A stretch of 64,000 bases of DNA from Roseiarcus sp963822215. Its GTDB lineage: Bacteria; Pseudomonadota; Alphaproteobacteria; Rhizobiales; Beijerinckiaceae. The notes under the pieces are model-generated. The model was not told the origin of the DNA. It searched no databases and saw only the letters and a program-made list of their open reading frames with translations. The stretch covers positions 682,001 to 746,000 of the forward strand of contig CAWGGX010000006.1 in NCBI GenBank assembly GCA_963822215.1, written 5' to 3'. Shown here piece by piece: positions 54,047-63,201 of the stretch (its first letter is position 1; each line of letters starts with the position of its first letter). The position numbers and the translations under genes were made by a program.

Positions 54047-54190
54047 CTAAACTGCGCTGCGGCCGATATTAAGCAGAGACGCGGCTTGCGAAGCGAGGTC
54101 GTTTTTCGAAGCACGGCGCCATCCAGCGAAGATAACAAAAACAGATGCGGCGCCGCTGACGACAGCGTAGGCGATCAACAGAGTTGTCAT
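54047..54190 (-). CDS. Small single-helix membrane protein, 47 aa
   Basis: The ATG at 54190 starts MTTLLIAYAVVSGAASVFVI followed by FAGWRRASKNDLASQAASLL, an N-terminal membrane helix with a basic stop-transfer segment. The stop lies 12 bases from the ISKra4-like element. No family; expression uncertain. Confidence 0.4.
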   Translation of the reverse strand: MTTLLIAYAVVSGAASVFVIFAGWRRASKNDLASQAASLLNIGRSAV

Positions 54191-54459
54191 GCAGATACTC
54201 AAGTCTGCGGTTTTGCGGCAGGTCCATGGGGGCATGGGACCTGCCGCCTTATGTCGTCGTGGTCACCGTGGGGGAATGTGCGACCACTGACTGAACAGAA
54301 GGGCCCTTTGCGTTGGGCAGGGGACATCACCAAGATTTCCCTTCCGTCATGTGATCAGACGTAAGCACTGAGTGAACGATTGCCAAGACTCGGATATGGG
54401 GAAAACATAAAGGGAACACAAGGGCAACATCGAAGCAACATGGATTGCAGGGCTTGGCT

Positions 54460-54700
54460 TCATTGCCGCGCCGCCCGACGGAGCTTGCAGCGGTCATAGA
54501 CGCTCGCAGTCCTCGTCTTAGGGCAGTCGGCGATTAGCGCCGCGAGCTCTGGTAGCTGGGCGTCCCCATGCTTCGCAATGAGCCTGGCGACATTGTAGCG
54601 CCCGCGCCGTGTCGCCTGCGCCGTCGCGCCAAGGCATTCAAGGATCACGCCGGCGAGGGCTTTCTCCGAAGGGTGGCCGCCGGCCGGTCTTGGGGAGGCG
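54460..54700 (-). pseudogene. C-terminal part of a conserved small hypothetical protein
   Basis: The minus-strand frame ends YNVARLIAKHGDAQLPELAA, LIADCPKTRTASVYDRCKLR, RAARQ. The pattern (ARLI...HG...LPEL...ADCP...SVYDRC) recalls a small cysteine-containing protein widespread in Rhizobiales and their phages, from memory. The upstream part of the frame is proline/arginine-rich shadow without homology, so the gene is 5'-truncated. Confidence 0.45.
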
Positions 54701-55002
54701 CAAGGCCGGGCCAGCGGCGGAGCCCTGATGCGGTGCAATTCGGGCCGAAGAGTCTGGTAGCTCAGCCTGGAATCCAGGCAAACCCTCGGAATATACTCAT
54801 GGCTGACGTCATCGAGGAGATGCTCGCCGCGGCGCAGGCGCCCGTTGCATGATGACGTAGCCGTCCCGTTCAAACCGGGCGACCCCCGCCTTTGCGGGCC
54901 ACCCCCCCGCACTGAGACAATATGTCATGGGACTAAGCGCGTGACGTGCGTCCAGCACGGGTCTACAAGTCCCGGGTGCTAAAAAAGTGAGGGAGGCCCT
55001 TA

Positions 55003-55233
55003 ATGCACGCATACGCTTTCGCTTCAGCCGACGCCGCAATCCAATCTTCGCTCCAATCTCTCAACGGCATGATCGCAATCCTCGCGCACGAACGCGACCA
55101 ATTGATTCCCCTCGTGGTCGAAGGTCCGCCCCATCTGCGCTCGCTGCGGTCGCGCCAACTGAAATCGATTGAGCGACAGCTGGTCTCCGCACAGGTCGAG
55201 CAATCAAAATTGCCCGCGGAACTGCATCACTAG
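55003..55233 (+). CDS. Small hypothetical protein, 76 aa
   Basis: The ATG at 55003 has GGGAGG nine bases upstream. The protein is helical: MHAYAFASADAAIQSSLQSL, NGMIAILAHERDQLIPLVVE, RSRQLKSIERQLVSAQVEQS. It may form a coiled coil. No family recognised. It belongs to a run of three short genes next to the right attachment-site copy, the kind of cargo seen in small integrative elements. Confidence 0.55.
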   Translation: MHAYAFASADAAIQSSLQSLNGMIAILAHERDQLIPLVVEGPPHLRSLRSRQLKSIERQLVSAQVEQSKLPAELHH

Positions 55234-55247
55234 ACGCGCTCCATGCC

Positions 55248-55442
55248 TTAGGCCCCCAACTCGGCCTCAGTCTTGAAGACGGTAAGATGCCCATACTCGT
55301 CGATTACGCGCGCCGTCACACCGCCAGGCGGCCAGCCGCTTTCGATGACAATCCGGAACGCTATCGCTGGGCTTTCTGCGACCGTGTGCATCATACAGAC
55401 GATCGTGTCCAAGTCGTCAAGAAGCTCAATGTGGTACTGCAT
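55248..55442 (-). CDS. Small hypothetical protein, 64 aa
   Basis: The frame MQYHIELLDDLDTIVCMMHT continues VAESPAIAFRIVIESGWPPG and ends with a beta-rich tail (VTARVIDEYGHLTVFKTEAE). Short proteins beginning MxYRIEFLD are common in Rhizobiales genomes, often on mobile DNA; function unknown. Convergent with the 76-aa gene, 14 bases apart. Confidence 0.5.
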   Translation of the reverse strand: MQYHIELLDDLDTIVCMMHTVAESPAIAFRIVIESGWPPGGVTARVIDEYGHLTVFKTEAELGA

Positions 55443-55605
55443 TTCCGCGCCCGCATGACCGCGCTCACAAAGTAGTGCCCGATCTGACGCGCTCTGGCAG
55501 CCGTCTATTAGTCTCGCCGTCGCTGTCCGTGGTTCTCAGCATTGCCGCGATTCAGGCGCCAGCATGCGCCGACCCGCTTGCCCGTCAATTTCCCGCGCCG
55601 GCGCG

Positions 55606-55956
55606 TCAATGCGCCACGTCGACAATCGCGTGCAGTCGGCGCATTTGTTCTGGCGCGCCGACATCCCCCGCCCGGCGCGCAGCGGCGTTTCCCCCTAGCC
55701 GCGCACGAGGCCGCCAGTCGCCCGAGGCGGCCCCGTTTTGTTTAAGCGCCAGCGAAGCGCCTCCGATCGCCGGCGGCTTCTTCAATATGACGAAACCCGA
55801 CCGTTGCAAGTGGTCCACAAGCCTCTTGGCGACGATGTCCGCCATAATGTCGTCTGCGCTGTGATTGCGCTTCCGGCCCTCGTATCGCAGCGCGAAAGCG
55901 AGCGAGCCGGCAATGTCGGCGGGGTCCGCGGGCGGGAGCTTGTCGGCGTGGGGCAT
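55606..55956 (-). CDS. Small conserved hypothetical protein
   Basis: From the ATG at 55956: MPHADKLPPADPADIAGSLA, FALRYEGRKRNHSADDIMAD, IVAKRLVDHLQRSGFVILKK, PPAIGGASL. I recognise this 70-residue block (Arg/Lys-rich FALRxxGRKR, DExMAxIVAxRLVxHLxRxxFVxxKKPP) from many hypothetical proteins in Hyphomicrobiales plasmids, phages and islands. The last 45 residues are likely readthrough of the normal end. It is the last gene before the attachment-site copy. Confidence 0.6.
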   Translation of the reverse strand: MPHADKLPPADPADIAGSLAFALRYEGRKRNHSADDIMADIVAKRLVDHLQRSGFVILKKPPAIGGASLALKQNGAASGDWRPRARLGGNAAARRAGDVGAPEQMRRLHAIVDVAH

Positions 55957-56122
55957 GACGCTATCATAGAACAGATAGTGAACAAGCGCAAGGGGCGGTC
56001 GGACGGCGTGCCGGCTCAATGCGCCACAGTTACGCCACCACTAAACGCGAACCGAACGCGAACATGAAGCATCGAAATTCATCGTAAGCCATTGATTTTC
56101 AGCTACCGCGTCGGCGTCAAGG

Positions 56123-56169
56123 CGCTCATAACGGTCTGGTTGCAGGTTCGAGTCCTGCCCGGCCCACCA
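56123..56169 (+). repeat. 47-bp copy of the tRNA-Ile2 3' end (attachment-site repeat)
   Basis: CGCTCATAACGGTCTGGTTG continues to GCCCGGCCCACCA without mismatch to the tRNA gene at 41471-41546, from the anticodon loop to CCA. The sequence before (GTCAAGG) and after (GGGCGGTCC) differs from the tRNA gene and its flank. It is on the plus strand, whereas the tRNA gene is on the minus strand, so the pair is inverted in the current order. Confidence 0.92.
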
Positions 56170-56374
56170 GGGCGGTCCGCCGTGGGCGCTCGTACGAGGA
56201 GGCGCGGCGCGATTCGTCCAAAAATCGTCTTGCTCCAGCTGGGTTTTCTGCCGTGGCCCGATCCGTAGCCGGCCGTGATTACGCGGCCTCCACAGGGTTA
56301 GGCCGATCGCTGGTCCGACCCACAGGGCATCCGGCCTGAGCGCTCGCGATGATTCTGGCCGCGCTTGCCATTCG

Positions 56375-57616
56375 TCAATGGGTTGGCACCCCTGAGAGCA
56401 GCGGGCCGAGACCCTCCGCCATCGTCGGATGCGTGAGAATCGCGTCCCGCAACGCGGTGTAGGGCATCGCGGCCAGCATTGCCGTCTGTATGACCGCCAC
56501 GACCTCGCCGGCCTCGGGTCCAAACATGGCAAAGCCGAGAATGCGATCATGGTCGGCTCCGACAAGCACCTTCATGAAACCGCGCGTCTCCGAAATCGTA
56601 CGCGCTCGCAGCACGGCCGCGATCGGCAGCTTGGCGACGCGAACCGCGACGTGCTGTCGCTTGGCCTCGGCCTCGTTCAGCCCGACCCGGGCGAGCTGCG
56701 GATCGGTAAACAAACAATAGGGGATGAGCCGGCCGCGCGCGCTCCGCGCGCCGCCGGCGAGGTTGTCGTGGATGATCCTGAAATCGTCGAGCGAGGCGTG
56801 GGTGAACTGCGGGCTGCCGGCGCACTCGCCGATCGCCCAGACGCCAGGCGCGCTCGTTTCGAGGCGGTCGTTGACGGCGATATAGCCGCGGGGGTCGAGG
56901 TCGACGCCGGCGAGATCGAGCCCGATCCCTGTCGTATTGGGCGTTCGGCCCACCGCGACCAGAATATCGCTGCCGGAGAGCATTCGCTCGCCAGCCGGGG
57001 TTTGCACCGCAACTTCGACCGACTCGCCCGAACGGCCCTCGACCCGCGACACCTTCGTGTCAAGCAGCACCTCGATCCCCTCGGCGCCTAGCATTTCAAG
57101 GAGCGCTTCGGCGACGTCACGATCCTCGCGGCTGGCGAATTCAGACCCCGCTTCGATGATCGTGACGCGGCTGCCGAAGCGGCGATAGGCCTGCGCCAGC
57201 TCCAGGCCGACATAGCCTCCGCCGAGCACGATTAGATGGTCCGGCAGCCGGTCGAGCTCGAGCAGTTCGACGTTGGTCATGGGTCTCGCCGCGCCCAGAC
57301 CCTGGACGTCCGGGATCGTCGCGTGGGTCCCCAGATTGAGCGCGACCCGGTCACCGACGAGCACGCGCCGGCCATCGTCGTTCAGCGCAACCTCGATCGT
57401 CTTTGGAGCGACGAACCGACCCGAGCCCATGATCAGGTGAGCGCCGCTTGCCTTGTAGAGCTCCAGATGCGTCGCGATGAGGCCGTCCACCATCTCGCGT
57501 TTGCGCGCCAGCACCCGCTTCATATCGACCCCTGCGGCGGCCGGCGAGCCGAACCGATCGGCGTGATGCACGAGGTCGGCGACCTTGGCGCTCCAGATCT
57601 CGTTCTTGCTTGGCAG
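56375..57616 (-). pseudogene. MerA-like FAD/NAD(P) disulfide oxidoreductase, C-terminal part, interrupted by IS110
   Basis: Starting with LPSKNEIWSAKVADLVHHAD the frame runs through LDRLPDHLIVLGGGYVGLEL (NAD loop), GSDILVAVGRTPNTTGIGLD, LETSAPGVWAIGECAGSPQF (FAD motif) and the dimer domain ending ILTHPTMAEGLGPLLSGVPT. It is the C-terminal 80% of a dihydrolipoamide-dehydrogenase/mercuric-reductase-type flavoprotein. The N-terminal FAD part with the redox cysteines is 1.5 kb away at 59134-59286, beyond the IS110 element. The gene was recently broken, since both halves are otherwise intact. Confidence 0.92.
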
Positions 57617-59133
57617 CCAACCAGCGCCTGCGGCGCGCCATTATGGATGAAAATGGTGGCGGCGCGGGCCGATTTGTCAGAGTCTTTGCGACGGGCGATC
57701 GTGCAAGGCTGACAAAACTGCGGTGGCTTGCGACCCCGATTGGCAGTCCGGCCCGCGCTGCATAGAGGTACCATTCTTTGTCGCCCCCGGGAACGGGGAG
57801 CACGCGTGGCAGTGTCTCGACTATACCTGCGGCGTCACGGTCGCCTTCCCCTGGATGGAGGCGAGGATGGAGGTCATCATTGAGCGGTGTTGCGGGGTGG
57901 ACGTGCATCAGGAGACGGTCGTCGCCTGCGTCTTGATCGGCGCCCCGGGCGAGCGGCCGAGGAAGGAGATCAGGACCTTCCGGACGATGACGCGCGATCT
58001 GGAGGCGTTGCGGGACTGGTTGCAAGAGCTTGGGGTGACGCACGTCGGGATGGAGAGCACCGGCGTTTACTGGCGCCCGGTCTATGCCGTCCTCGAGGGG
58101 TGTTTCGAGCTGATCGTCGGCAACGCCCGGCACATCCGTAACGTGCCGGGTCGCAAGACCGATGTGAAGGACGCCGAGTGGATCGCCGATCTGGTCCGCC
58201 ATGGGCTGATCGCCAAGAGTTTCGTCCCACCGGCGCCGCAGCGCGAGTTGCGCGAGTTGCTGCGCTATCGCCGCAAGCTGGTGGAGAGCCAGGCGGCCGA
58301 GCGCAACCGGCTCCTGAAGCTCCTGGAGACGGCCAACATCAAGCTGGCCAGCGTCGCCAGCGACGTCTTCGGGGTTTCCGGGCGCGCCATGTTGAAGGCT
58401 CTGATCGAGGGCGGCGCCTCGGCCGAGGCGATGGCGGACCTTGCCAGAGGGCAATTGCGCCGTAAGCGGGACGATCTGGTTCTGGCGCTCGAAGGGCGGA
58501 TGGAGGAGCATCACCGCTTCCTCCTGGCGATGCAACTGCGCCGGCTCGAAGCCATTGAGGCCGACATCGCAGCGCTCGACCTGCGCATTGACGAGCGGCT
58601 CGAGCCCTATCGCGCGCCGCACACGCTCCTGATGCAGATTCCGGGCGTCGACTGGGTGGTCGCGGCCGTGCTGATCGCCGAGATCGGCGTCGACATGAGT
58701 GTATTCCTGAGCGTCTATCATTTGTCGGCCTGGGCGGGCGTCTGTCCCGGCAACCATGAGAGCGCCGGCAAGCAGAAGAGCGGCCGCGCCCGCAAGGGCA
58801 ATGTCCATCTGCGCACCATGCTCGTCGGCGCCGCGATTTCCGCGGCGCGAACCAAGGGCAGCTATCTCAAGGACAAGTATCACCGCCTCAAGGCGCGCCG
58901 CGGCGCCTTGCGCGCAGCGCTCGCCATCGCTCACAAAATCCTCGTCTCCGCCTATCACATGCTCGCCAAAAACCTGCCCTATCGCGATCTCGGCGAAGCC
59001 TATCTCGACCAGATCAGCCAGACCCGAACCGTCGCCAACCTCAAACGGCGTCTCGAGCGCCTCGGCTACAACGTCACCCTCGAACCAAAGGCCGTGCCCG
59101 CATGACCCCATATCCACGCTGAAGCCATTTTCG
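57617..59133 (+). mobile_element. IS110-family element in the MerA-like gene
   Basis: It separates LP (59140s) from SKNEIW (57610s) of one flavoprotein. The six bases TGGCAG occur at both edges (57611-57616 and 59134-59139), either a target repeat or the element's core. The single transposase gene is intact. There are no long terminal inverted repeats, as expected for IS110. Confidence 0.85.
57867..59105 (+). CDS. IS110-family transposase (DEDD)
   Basis: A 412-residue RuvC-like transposase that acts as an RNA-guided recombinase in characterised members. The N-terminal catalytic part has IIERCCGVDVHQETVVACVL, THVGMESTGVYWRPVYAVLE and GRKTDVKDAEWIADLVRHGL. The C-terminal Tnp_20 part has LLMQIPGVDWVVAAVLIAEI and CPGNHESAGKQKSGRARKGN with the serine nucleophile region. 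I chose the ATG at 57867; the longer frame covers the non-coding left end, where a bridge RNA may be encoded. Confidence 0.92.
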   Translation: MEVIIERCCGVDVHQETVVACVLIGAPGERPRKEIRTFRTMTRDLEALRDWLQELGVTHVGMESTGVYWRPVYAVLEGCFELIVGNARHIRNVPGRKTDVKDAEWIADLVRHGLIAKSFVPPAPQRELRELLRYRRKLVESQAAERNRLLKLLETANIKLASVASDVFGVSGRAMLKALIEGGASAEAMADLARGQLRRKRDDLVLALEGRMEEHHRFLLAMQLRRLEAIEADIAALDLRIDERLEPYRAPHTLLMQIPGVDWVVAAVLIAEIGVDMSVFLSVYHLSAWAGVCPGNHESAGKQKSGRARKGNVHLRTMLVGAAISAARTKGSYLKDKYHRLKARRGALRAALAIAHKILVSAYHMLAKNLPYRDLGEAYLDQISQTRTVANLKRRLERLGYNVTLEPKAVPA

Positions 59134-59286
59134 TGGCAGGCAGTTCGTATTCGGGCAGGCGCCGCCGATCAGCTTCCGCTCAACGACGGCCACACGTTGA
59201 CCCGATCTCGCCACGTGCCAGGCGAGGTACTTGCCGCCCTCCCCGCTTCCGAGGACCAGCATGTCGAACCGTTCGGCTTCGGGCAT
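59134..59286 (-). pseudogene. MerA-like flavoprotein, N-terminal part
   Basis: The ATG at 59286 starts MPEAERFDMLVLGSGEGGKY, the FAD dinucleotide loop, then RVAVVERKLIGGACPNTNCL with the redox-active cysteine pair CPNTNC. The frame then enters the IS110 end (RKWLQRGYG). Joined with 56375-57616 the protein has about 460 residues, the normal family length. The next gene upstream is the cytochrome P460-like gene, same strand. Confidence 0.9.
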
Positions 59287-59381
59287 TTTTGTCTCCCCAC
59301 AGGTGAAGACGCGCGGTCCGTTCAGTGGGCCCGTCTATTTCGCCTTTTTGTTGGCGTCGCATGAACTGAAGGCAGGCGCCT

Positions 59382-59939
59382 TCACCGCTTCGGGTAGGCC
59401 GTGAAAACGTAGTCTTTCGCCGCAACGGTCGTGTGGCATGCAAACCCGCATTTGGCGTCGTGCTCCTGCGGTGGCGAGTCCGATGTGTCGCCGGGCCTGA
59501 ACGTCTCGGACGCAGGGACATACTCGAACTCGGCATAGCCCCATCCGCCGCTGTCCGCGAACCTCTCGGCGTCCTTCGCCACGAAATCTATGTCATGGAG
59601 ACCGCCCGGCACTATAGGGTCGCCGTGCTCGTCGTCAGCCTTCTTCGCGTTCCAATGGATCTTCGCCATCTTGGCGCCGTCGGGGAAAGGCTTGCCGTTG
59701 CCGAGAATGCCTGCCTTGTAGGTCTCGATCATCGCGGGATTGCCGAGGATCGTCTCGATTGTATCTCCATTTTGACTAACAGCGACGGTTTGCCAATCCT
59801 CGTATCCTCTGAACTCTGAGAAGGCAAGACCTCCGGGCACCTGCAAGGCGTACTTGTCTTGTGCAGCAAGGGCGATGCCGGCAGCAGTTGCGAGCAGCGC
59901 GACAACTGCGACAGTTGACGGGATTCTCTTGCGCTTCAT
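59382..59939 (-). CDS. Cytochrome P460-family periplasmic haem protein
   Basis: A 185-residue protein from the ATG at 59939 behind AAGGAGGTG. The signal peptide is IPSTVAVVALLATAAGIALA. The domain shows GYEDWQTVAVSQNGDTIETI, DGAKMAKIHWNAKKADDEHG and GGWGYAEFEY. The haem site is CGFACH, i.e. CX3CH with three residues between the cysteines rather than the usual two, followed by AAKDYVFTAYPKR. Members oxidise hydroxylamine or bind NO in known cases; substrate here is not known. It precedes the flavoprotein gene that IS110 interrupted. Confidence 0.86.
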   Translation of the reverse strand: MKRKRIPSTVAVVALLATAAGIALAAQDKYALQVPGGLAFSEFRGYEDWQTVAVSQNGDTIETILGNPAMIETYKAGILGNGKPFPDGAKMAKIHWNAKKADDEHGDPIVPGGLHDIDFVAKDAERFADSGGWGYAEFEYVPASETFRPGDTSDSPPQEHDAKCGFACHTTVAAKDYVFTAYPKR

Positions 59940-60084
59940 TTTCACCTCCTTCCTGGCAGAGCCGGTTACAGATGCACTGGACAGGCAGGGTGTCTTGCGC
60001 GGGCCTCGCCTTGTACGAGTTTAGCCTTGGGTCATCGTTGTACGCCGTTCAGTCGGCCGACCGTGCCTCGCAGGGCGGAAGCAA

Positions 60085-61693
60085 TCATTCTGGACCCGCA
60101 TGGCTGGCCTTCTCGGCCACAGAGCGCTTCATGAAGAGTACGCAGAACGCGACCGCAAAGGTCAACACGGCCATCATCCAAAAGGTGTCGAAATAGGCAA
60201 GCGAAGACGCCTGCTGCTGGCGCAAATTCTCGAGGGCTTGCCAGGCCAGCTGCTGCGCAGCCACCGGATCGCCGGTCTGCTGCAGGAACGCTCCCCGCGC
60301 TTGTTCGAGGAAAGAGGCCACAGCCGGGTTGAAAGGATCGAGGGACTCGCCAAGCCGCAGGACGTGAAACTGATCCCGCCGCTCTTCGAAGGTCTGGGAC
60401 AACGACACCCCGACGCTGCCCCCCTCGTTGCGCAGGAGACTCGCCAACCCAATGGCGGCCCCGCGCAACGCCACTGGCGTATAAAGGTACGCGGCTACGT
60501 TCGCGGGAGCAAAAAATACTGCCAGTCCAGCGACCACGACCACCCGAGGCCACACGGCCTGCAATGGGCTGATGTCGAGGTTGAGTTGGGACATCCAATA
60601 GTTTCCGGCGGTCATAAGCAACAGCCCTGTGGCGATCAACCATCGGGCGTCCATTCGCAGGCCGAGGAGGCGGCCGACGATCGGCATTGCGATGACCGCA
60701 AAAATTCCTGCCGGCGACATCACCAACCCGGTGCTCAGAGCATCGTAGCCAAACAGGGACTGAAGCAGACCAAGCATTGACTTCGTTGAGGCATAGAGCG
60801 CGATATAAGCGCAGAACGTCATAATGCAGCATGCGGCGAGATTGCGTTCCCCCAGTGCGCGGAAATTGACTACGGGGTTCCGGTGACGCAACTCCCAGAA
60901 GATCAATGCAACCAAACCTGCTCCAAAGGAAATGGTCAACGTCTGGACGCGCCAGAACGGATCGCCCAGCCAGTCCCATTCCTGGCCCTTGCTGAGCAGC
61001 ACTTCCCACGAGACCATGACGATGGCCAGCAGCGACAGACCAATCGAGTCAAAATGGAACGGCTGCTTTTTCAACTCCGTACGCTGCTCGACAAGATAGT
61101 CCGGATCGCGAAGCACGGCATAACATGCGCCGAGCGCCAGGATCCCGACGGGCACGTTGATCAGGAACACCCAGCGCCAATTGTAAGTGTCCGTAATCCA
61201 ACCGCCCAAGGTCGGACCGACCACCGGCGCGATCAGCACAGCCAAGCCGAACAGCGTCATGGCTACGCCTTGCCTTTCCCGCGGGAAGGCGTCCAGCAAT
61301 ATCCCCTGACTGCCGGGTTGCAGACCGCCCCCCGCCAGACCCTGGATGACGCGGAACAGGATCAGCTGACCTAAGACTCCCAGCTAATCCGGACAGCAAA
61401 GAACTGAGGGTGAATATTGCAATCGACGCCAAAAAGTAATTGCGGCGACCCAGATGAGCGCTCAACCAGCCGGTAATCGGTAGGATGAAGGCGTTAGCGG
61501 CAAGGTAACTGGTGATAACCCACTCGGCGTCATCGGAGGCAGCTGACAGGCCCCCCGCAATGTAGCGCAGCGCCACCAGCGCGATGGTGGTGTCGAGCAC
61601 CTCCATGAACGCCGGCACAACGACGATGGCGGCGACCACCCACGGGTTCCGCGCAACATTGGATCTTGGGGGCGAAAGCGCCGCGGCGGTCAC
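60085..61693 (-). pseudogene. EmrB/DHA2-type MFS drug transporter, frameshifted
   Basis: The N-terminal frame gives PAFMEVLDTTIALVALRYIA (motif D1), LAANAFILPITGWLSAHLGR and FTLSSLLSGLAGSL. One extra base near 61378 then shifts the frame, and the remainder continues LLDAFPRERQGVAMTLFGLA, APVVGPTLGGWITDTYNWRW to the stop at 60085. Together they form the 14-helix DHA2 family. The start overlaps the stop of the adaptor gene (ATGA at 61690-61693). If the extra base is real, the pump is inactive although its adaptor is intact. Confidence 0.88.
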
Positions 61694-63201
61694 TTGTTTG
61701 CGCCCGGTGGGTTTGCCGTCGAACCGCCCGTTTGGGATTCGGGCGCAGATGTCTGCAAGAACTTGCCGGCGTCGGGCCCGGTGGCCGGCTTGTTGAAGTA
61801 GACGTAGGGAATAACCGACGTGCCGATGAACAGTGGATTCTTGTCTGGATCATAGTTCTCGAGGTCGATCCGAACCGGCAGTCGCTGAACCACCTTGATG
61901 AAGTTGCCCGTGGCGTTCTCCGCCGGGAGCAGCGCCAACGTCGATCCGGTCCCCTCGGTAAAGCCGGAAATGCGTCCCTTGAACACATGGCGCCCGCCGT
62001 ACATGTCGACATAGAGATCGACGGGCTGGCCGATCCGCAGATCGCCCAGCTGCGTCTCCTTGAAATTGGCGTCAACCCAGATTTCATTGAGCGAGCGGAT
62101 CGCCATGAGACTCTGGCCGACTTGCACATTGTCGCCCGGATTGACGTTTCGTCGCGTGATGACCCCATCGATCTCCGCGACGACGTCGCAGTAGCGCAGA
62201 TCCAACTCGGCCTGGGCGAGATCGCGCTGGGCGACCTCGAGCTTTGCCTCGGCCTGCTTGACGTCCGGCGCGTCCGCGGCCAGCCGAGAGAAATAGTTAT
62301 TAATGTCGCCCTGCTTTTCGAACCCCTCGAGCATCTGCTTCGGCGTCTCCTCGAACGAATGGATGACCCCCAGCTGGGCCGCACTTTGGATCACGCCCGC
62401 CTGCGCCTGCAGAACCGAAGAAAAGGTTTGATCGAGATCGGGCGGAACCTCGCCGAGATCTTCCCCGTCGGGTTGCGGCGGCAATCCCAGGGAGGCGCGG
62501 ATTTGACGGACATCGGCAAGCGCCGCGGTGACGTCCGCGCGCGCCGCCAACAAGCCGGCCTGCCGCCGGTCGTACTCCGACCGTGGGGTATCGTTCGTCA
62601 CCACCAATTTGGCGGCCCGGTCGAAGTCAACCTGAGCCAACGCGAGCTCAGCCTTGCTCTTGTCGACATCCGCAATTCGGGCCCGCAGCAGGGCCACTTG
62701 GTTGTCGACGTTCTCGAAGGCGTGCTGCAATGTCCAGCGCCGGCTGTTGGCTTCCGCTTCCAGGCCGCGCACTTTCGCCTTCGCCACCTGAAGATCTGCC
62801 GTTGCGGTATCGACAGCCGCCTTTTTGATCGCGACGGCGATCTGAAAGGGCTCCTTGTCCAGTTCGACCAGAAGTTCTCCCTTGCGCACGCGGTAGTTGT
62901 CGTCGACGAGGACGCGCGCGACTTGGCCTCGGACGCGGGCGGCTACGAACGTCACGTGACCGTTCACGTATGCGTCATCCGTCGAAACCGTGTTGAGGGT
63001 CATCTGGACCCAAGGAACACCGAACCAAAGGGCGCCGGCCAAGACCAAAACGCCCATTGCCCCAAGCAGGATTTTTCGCCGCCGGCCGGACTTCGGCTTC
63101 TGTGTTGGGGGCGCCGCAGCGCCAGGAGGATTCTGCCGGGTAGGCGCCGAATCGGCGCTGCGATTCGAGGTCAGATCCGTCTCGCTGCTCTGCTCGCTCA
63201 T
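61690..63201 (-). CDS. EmrA-type membrane fusion protein
   Basis: A 503-residue HlyD-family adaptor with a cytoplasmic N-terminus rich in Ser/Pro, one inner-membrane helix (ILLGAMGVLVLAGALWFGVP) and periplasmic parts: STDDAYVNGHVTFVAARVRG (lipoyl), a long coiled-coil hairpin (residues about 140-310, RARIADVDKSKAELALAQVD), GVITRRNVNPGDNVQVGQSL and a beta-barrel. It would pair with the EmrB-like protein, which is frameshifted in this sequence. Both are co-transcribed. Confidence 0.92.
   Translation of the reverse strand: MSEQSSETDLTSNRSADSAPTRQNPPGAAAPPTQKPKSGRRRKILLGAMGVLVLAGALWFGVPWVQMTLNTVSTDDAYVNGHVTFVAARVRGQVARVLVDDNYRVRKGELLVELDKEPFQIAVAIKKAAVDTATADLQVAKAKVRGLEAEANSRRWTLQHAFENVDNQVALLRARIADVDKSKAELALAQVDFDRAAKLVVTNDTPRSEYDRRQAGLLAARADVTAALADVRQIRASLGLPPQPDGEDLGEVPPDLDQTFSSVLQAQAGVIQSAAQLGVIHSFEETPKQMLEGFEKQGDINNYFSRLAADAPDVKQAEAKLEVAQRDLAQAELDLRYCDVVAEIDGVITRRNVNPGDNVQVGQSLMAIRSLNEIWVDANFKETQLGDLRIGQPVDLYVDMYGGRHVFKGRISGFTEGTGSTLALLPAENATGNFIKVVQRLPVRIDLENYDPDKNPLFIGTSVIPYVYFNKPATGPDAGKFLQTSAPESQTGGSTANPPGANK

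Noticed and set aside
56123..56169. A second functional tRNA gene
   Set aside because: Only the 3' half from the anticodon loop is present; no acceptor 5' strand or D arm lies upstream.
57351..59117. 588-residue minus-strand frame
   Set aside because: Antisense of the IS110 transposase; it accidentally continues into the flavoprotein start region.
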